A stretch of 64,000 nt of DNA from CAZKNF01 sp964554105 (GTDB lineage Bacteria > Bacteroidota > Rhodothermia > Rhodothermales > VXPQ01): positions 13,287 to 77,286 of the forward strand of contig CAZKNF010000010.1 of the NCBI GenBank assembly GCA_964554105.1, written 5' to 3'. The notes beneath the pieces were generated by a model. It saw only the letters and a program-made list of their open reading frames with translations, did not search any database and was not told the origin of the DNA. The position numbers and the translations under genes were made by a program. Shown in pieces: positions 61,689 to 64,000 of the stretch. Numbering within the stretch: position 1 is the first letter of the stretch; every line of letters starts with the position of its first letter.

Positions 61689-63584
61689 ATGCCTGCTATT
61701 GTCGATTTCAACACGATTCCGGAACTGTTCTACGGGCTCGAAAAACATTATGAGGCGCACGACCGTCCCGTGCTGCGTCATAAGGACCGCAGCACAAATG
61801 AATGGTCGGCGTTGCATTGGGCCGACGTTAGGGACGCCGTCCACTCGATTGCCGGGCACCTCTATTCCCGCGGCGTTCGATCGGGCGATCGTGTCGCCAT
61901 CATGTCCGAAAATCGTCCGGAATGGGCAATTACTGACCTCGCCACACAAATCCTCGGCGCGGTCAACGTCTCATTGTACACCATCATACCGTCCGACCAG
62001 GTCCAGTATATCGTCAAGGATTCCGGATCGAAACTGCTCGTCGTCTCGACCATGCTCCAACAGCGCAAGGCCATCGAGATATACGATGGCTGCCCAAAGC
62101 TCGACGAGATCATCACGATGAACGATTTGAATGGCGACGAGCCTTCCTACGTCGTTCCGTGGCACGGGGCGATGCGAAACGGCCGGGGCGCCTGGAAGGA
62201 GCACGAGGATGAGATTCGCCGGATGACGGCATCCGTAAAGCCGGACGACCTCAGCGCACTGATCTACACGAGCGGGACAACGGGCAAGCCCAAAGGCGTG
62301 ATGCTCACGCACCGGAACTTCAGTTCCAATACGAAGGCGGCTCTGCGTGAGGTGCCGATCGGTCCAGAGGACCACCACCTGTCATTTTTACCTCTGTGCC
62401 ATTCCCTCGAGCGAACGGCGGGCTATACGGCTGTTATGTCGTCCGGCGCTCTGATCAGCTACGCCGAGAGCATCGATGCGGTCAGCCGAAATATGCAAGA
62501 GGTGTCTCCGACCGTCATGATCTCCGTTCCAAGGCTTTTTGAACGGATCTACAACACGATCGCGAAATCGGTCGAAGAGGGTTCGCCGACCAAGCAGCGC
62601 ATATTCCGATGGGCTGTCGACACGGGAATGAAGACGGCGCGCAGGCAAACGCAGGGTAAACGCGTCGGACCTCTCTTGCGCGGCCGCCAGGCCATTGCCA
62701 ACAAGCTCGTCTTCGCGAAGCTGCATGAGAAGCTGGGTGGACGATTGCGGTTCGCCTTTGCAGGTGGAGCCGCGCTGCCGAAGAAGATAGGCGAATTTTT
62801 TCAGGCGGCGGGCATCACGATAATAGAAGGCTATGGCCTCACGGAGACGGCGCCGGTGTTGACAATCAATCCTCTCAGCGATCCTCGCTTTGGCACGGTC
62901 GGACATGTCATTCCCGGTGTGACCATCGCAATCCAGCGGCTTTCAGACCAACGCGTCATCGGCCAATTGGCCGGCGACGATTATCCATCCAGCCTGACGA
63001 CCGACGAGGGGGAAATCATCTGTCGAGGGCCGAACATCATGACCGGGTACTGGCAGGCGCCCGACGCGACGGAAGAGGTCATCGATAAAGACGGCTGGTT
63101 TCATACCGGGGATGTCGGTCGTTTCGATGACGGGTATCTGCTCATCACGGATCGCATAAAGCACATGATCGTCTCGGCCGGCGGCAAGAACATCTATCCG
63201 GGGCCGATCGAAGACACATTCAAGACCGTGCAGTGGATCAATCAGCTTCTCGTTGTCGGAGAGGGCCGAGAATTTCTCGTCGCGCTCGTCGTGCCCGAGC
63301 TAGAGGCGCTGGAGTCCTACGCTCGAAAGCAGTCGCTGGAGTTCTCCGATACGGACGGTCTCCTCAAGGAGGAGATCATCCAGGACCTGTTCGAAAACGA
63401 GTTCCGCTCCTACTCGCGAATTGCGGCCGCCCACGAGAAAATCCGCGATTTTCGATTGATCGCCGAGCCGTTCACGGTCGAGAACGAACTGCTCACACCC
63501 TCACTGAAGCCGAAGCGCCGCCTGATCGAGAAAAAGTATGCCGACATCATCGACGAGATGTACGCACTGTTCGGCCAGCGGTAG
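61689..63584 (+). CDS. Long-chain acyl-CoA synthetase (AMP-forming)
   Basis: A 631-residue ANL-superfamily ligase. The ATP loop YTSGTTGKPKGVMLTH, EGYGLTETAP, the GWFHTGDVGRFDDGYL motif and the catalytic-lysine C-terminal region are present. It activates fatty acids to acyl-CoA for beta-oxidation or lipid synthesis. The start ATG 61689 matches family N-termini; the frame stays open into the end of pyrD, but that part is not conserved. It begins 52 bp after pyrD. Chain length preference cannot be judged by eye. Confidence 0.93.
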   Translation: MPAIVDFNTIPELFYGLEKHYEAHDRPVLRHKDRSTNEWSALHWADVRDAVHSIAGHLYSRGVRSGDRVAIMSENRPEWAITDLATQILGAVNVSLYTIIPSDQVQYIVKDSGSKLLVVSTMLQQRKAIEIYDGCPKLDEIITMNDLNGDEPSYVVPWHGAMRNGRGAWKEHEDEIRRMTASVKPDDLSALIYTSGTTGKPKGVMLTHRNFSSNTKAALREVPIGPEDHHLSFLPLCHSLERTAGYTAVMSSGALISYAESIDAVSRNMQEVSPTVMISVPRLFERIYNTIAKSVEEGSPTKQRIFRWAVDTGMKTARRQTQGKRVGPLLRGRQAIANKLVFAKLHEKLGGRLRFAFAGGAALPKKIGEFFQAAGITIIEGYGLTETAPVLTINPLSDPRFGTVGHVIPGVTIAIQRLSDQRVIGQLAGDDYPSSLTTDEGEIICRGPNIMTGYWQAPDATEEVIDKDGWFHTGDVGRFDDGYLLITDRIKHMIVSAGGKNIYPGPIEDTFKTVQWINQLLVVGEGREFLVALVVPELEALESYARKQSLEFSDTDGLLKEEIIQDLFENEFRSYSRIAAAHEKIRDFRLIAEPFTVENELLTPSLKPKRRLIEKKYADIIDEMYALFGQR

Positions 63585-63628
63585 GATCGCCTCCGCGCTT
63601 GAAACCTGATCGAATGCGGATCGTTTGG

Positions 63629-63657
63629 TTGGTCCGCTCGGAATCGGGCGGTATACT
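63629..63657 (+). promoter_or_regulatory. Promoter of the tRNA-Pro gene
   Basis: TTGGTC (63629-63634), a 17-bp spacer and TATACT (63652-63657) place a start site near 63664, six bases before the mature tRNA. The -10 is one base from TATAAT; the -35 keeps only TTG. It resembles the amt promoter in spacing. Confidence 0.6.
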
Positions 63658-63669
63658 AGAGATGGTTTT

Positions 63670-63743
<74 letters not shown>

Positions 63744-63752
63744 CTCCGCTAA

Positions 63753-63787
63753 ATCGGCCTTTACGGTATCGTAAGGGTCGATTTTTT
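63753..63787 (+). terminator. Intrinsic terminator of the tRNA-Pro gene
   Basis: ATCGGCCTTTACG (63753-63765) pairs with CGTAAGGGTCGAT (63770-63782) over 13 bp, with two G-T wobbles, around a GTAT loop, followed by T's to 63787. It begins 10 bp after the tRNA. The remaining 63788-64000 shows no recognisable gene. Confidence 0.92.
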
Positions 63788-64000
63788 ATGTTTATGCGCG
63801 TTCTCATCTCATTGGCAAGGTGGAGATGTGCACGTAGGTGTACAGCTGATTTCAGTTTCGGTCGTTAGAGGAGCACTGCCGACCGCGATGCTTTTAGTCC
63901 TGCCGCGGCCGGCGACCGTCACGGGCAAATCGTCTCAAAGCACCGAAGTTCACCCGCGCTTAACAGGCGGAAGTGGAAGTCCTGTAGATAATCGTTTTAC

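Overview
The window reads as a draft-assembly piece of a Bacteroidota-lineage chromosome, most likely class Rhodothermia (Salinibacter/Rhodothermus relatives). The grounds are a short RpoD-type sigma factor with a Bacteroidota-like N-terminus, a folP-cdaA pair, a GH3-family protein, propeller-type hybrid histidine kinases, Tat-exported Gfo/Idh oxidoreductases, moderately high G+C and frequent ATGA/GTGA gene overlaps. The assignment is an inference from gene content; no rRNA is present. Four runs of exactly 100 N are scaffold gaps. One truncates an ABC1-kinase gene and one sits inside a heptamer repeat. No CRISPR array, insertion sequence or prophage was seen.

Layout. 0.2-5.2 kb: exported oxidoreductase, metzincin lipoprotein, VOC dioxygenase and ABC1 kinase. 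5.5-8.8 kb: a cysteine-synthesis operon of cysM, a JAMM (M67) peptidase, and a three-domain protein made of a ubiquitin-like sulfur carrier, an E1-like adenylyltransferase and a rhodanese. It is preceded by a 31-codon leader ORF with four consecutive cysteine codons and then a strong intrinsic terminator, so ribosome-mediated attenuation by cysteine is likely. This is the most interesting system in the window. 8.9-15.1 kb: 2-hydroxyacid oxidoreductases, a GH113-like lipoprotein, a membrane metalloprotease, an aldo/keto reductase and topoisomerase IB. 15.2-17.2 kb: amt-glnK with a near-consensus promoter overlapping an inverted repeat. 17-26 kb: an orphan hypothetical, an outer-membrane peptidase/propeller/barrel protein and a 1550-residue hybrid kinase with 14 propeller repeats. 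26-32 kb: DUF457 hydrolase, rpoD, GH3, folP, cdaA and pcm.

32.8-43.7 kb: a ten-gene, tightly coupled inositol operon of lacI-type regulator, iolG, iolB, iolC, iolD, ABC binding protein, permease, ATPase, iolE and a second iolG. Its promoter carries a perfect 14-bp palindrome just downstream of the -10. Genes for the end of the pathway (iolJ, iolA) are not here. 43.8-56.8 kb, mostly minus strand: a degenerate GGDEF-like protein, cyclase-family lipoprotein, DUF4097 lipoprotein, ftsX, pheA, argS, solA-like oxidase, tldD, rodA and mrdA. 57-64 kb: a second peptidase/propeller/barrel protein, pyrD, a long-chain acyl-CoA synthetase and tRNA-Pro(CGG) with its promoter and terminator.

Most long antisense reading frames are shadows caused by G+C-rich codon use and were left out.
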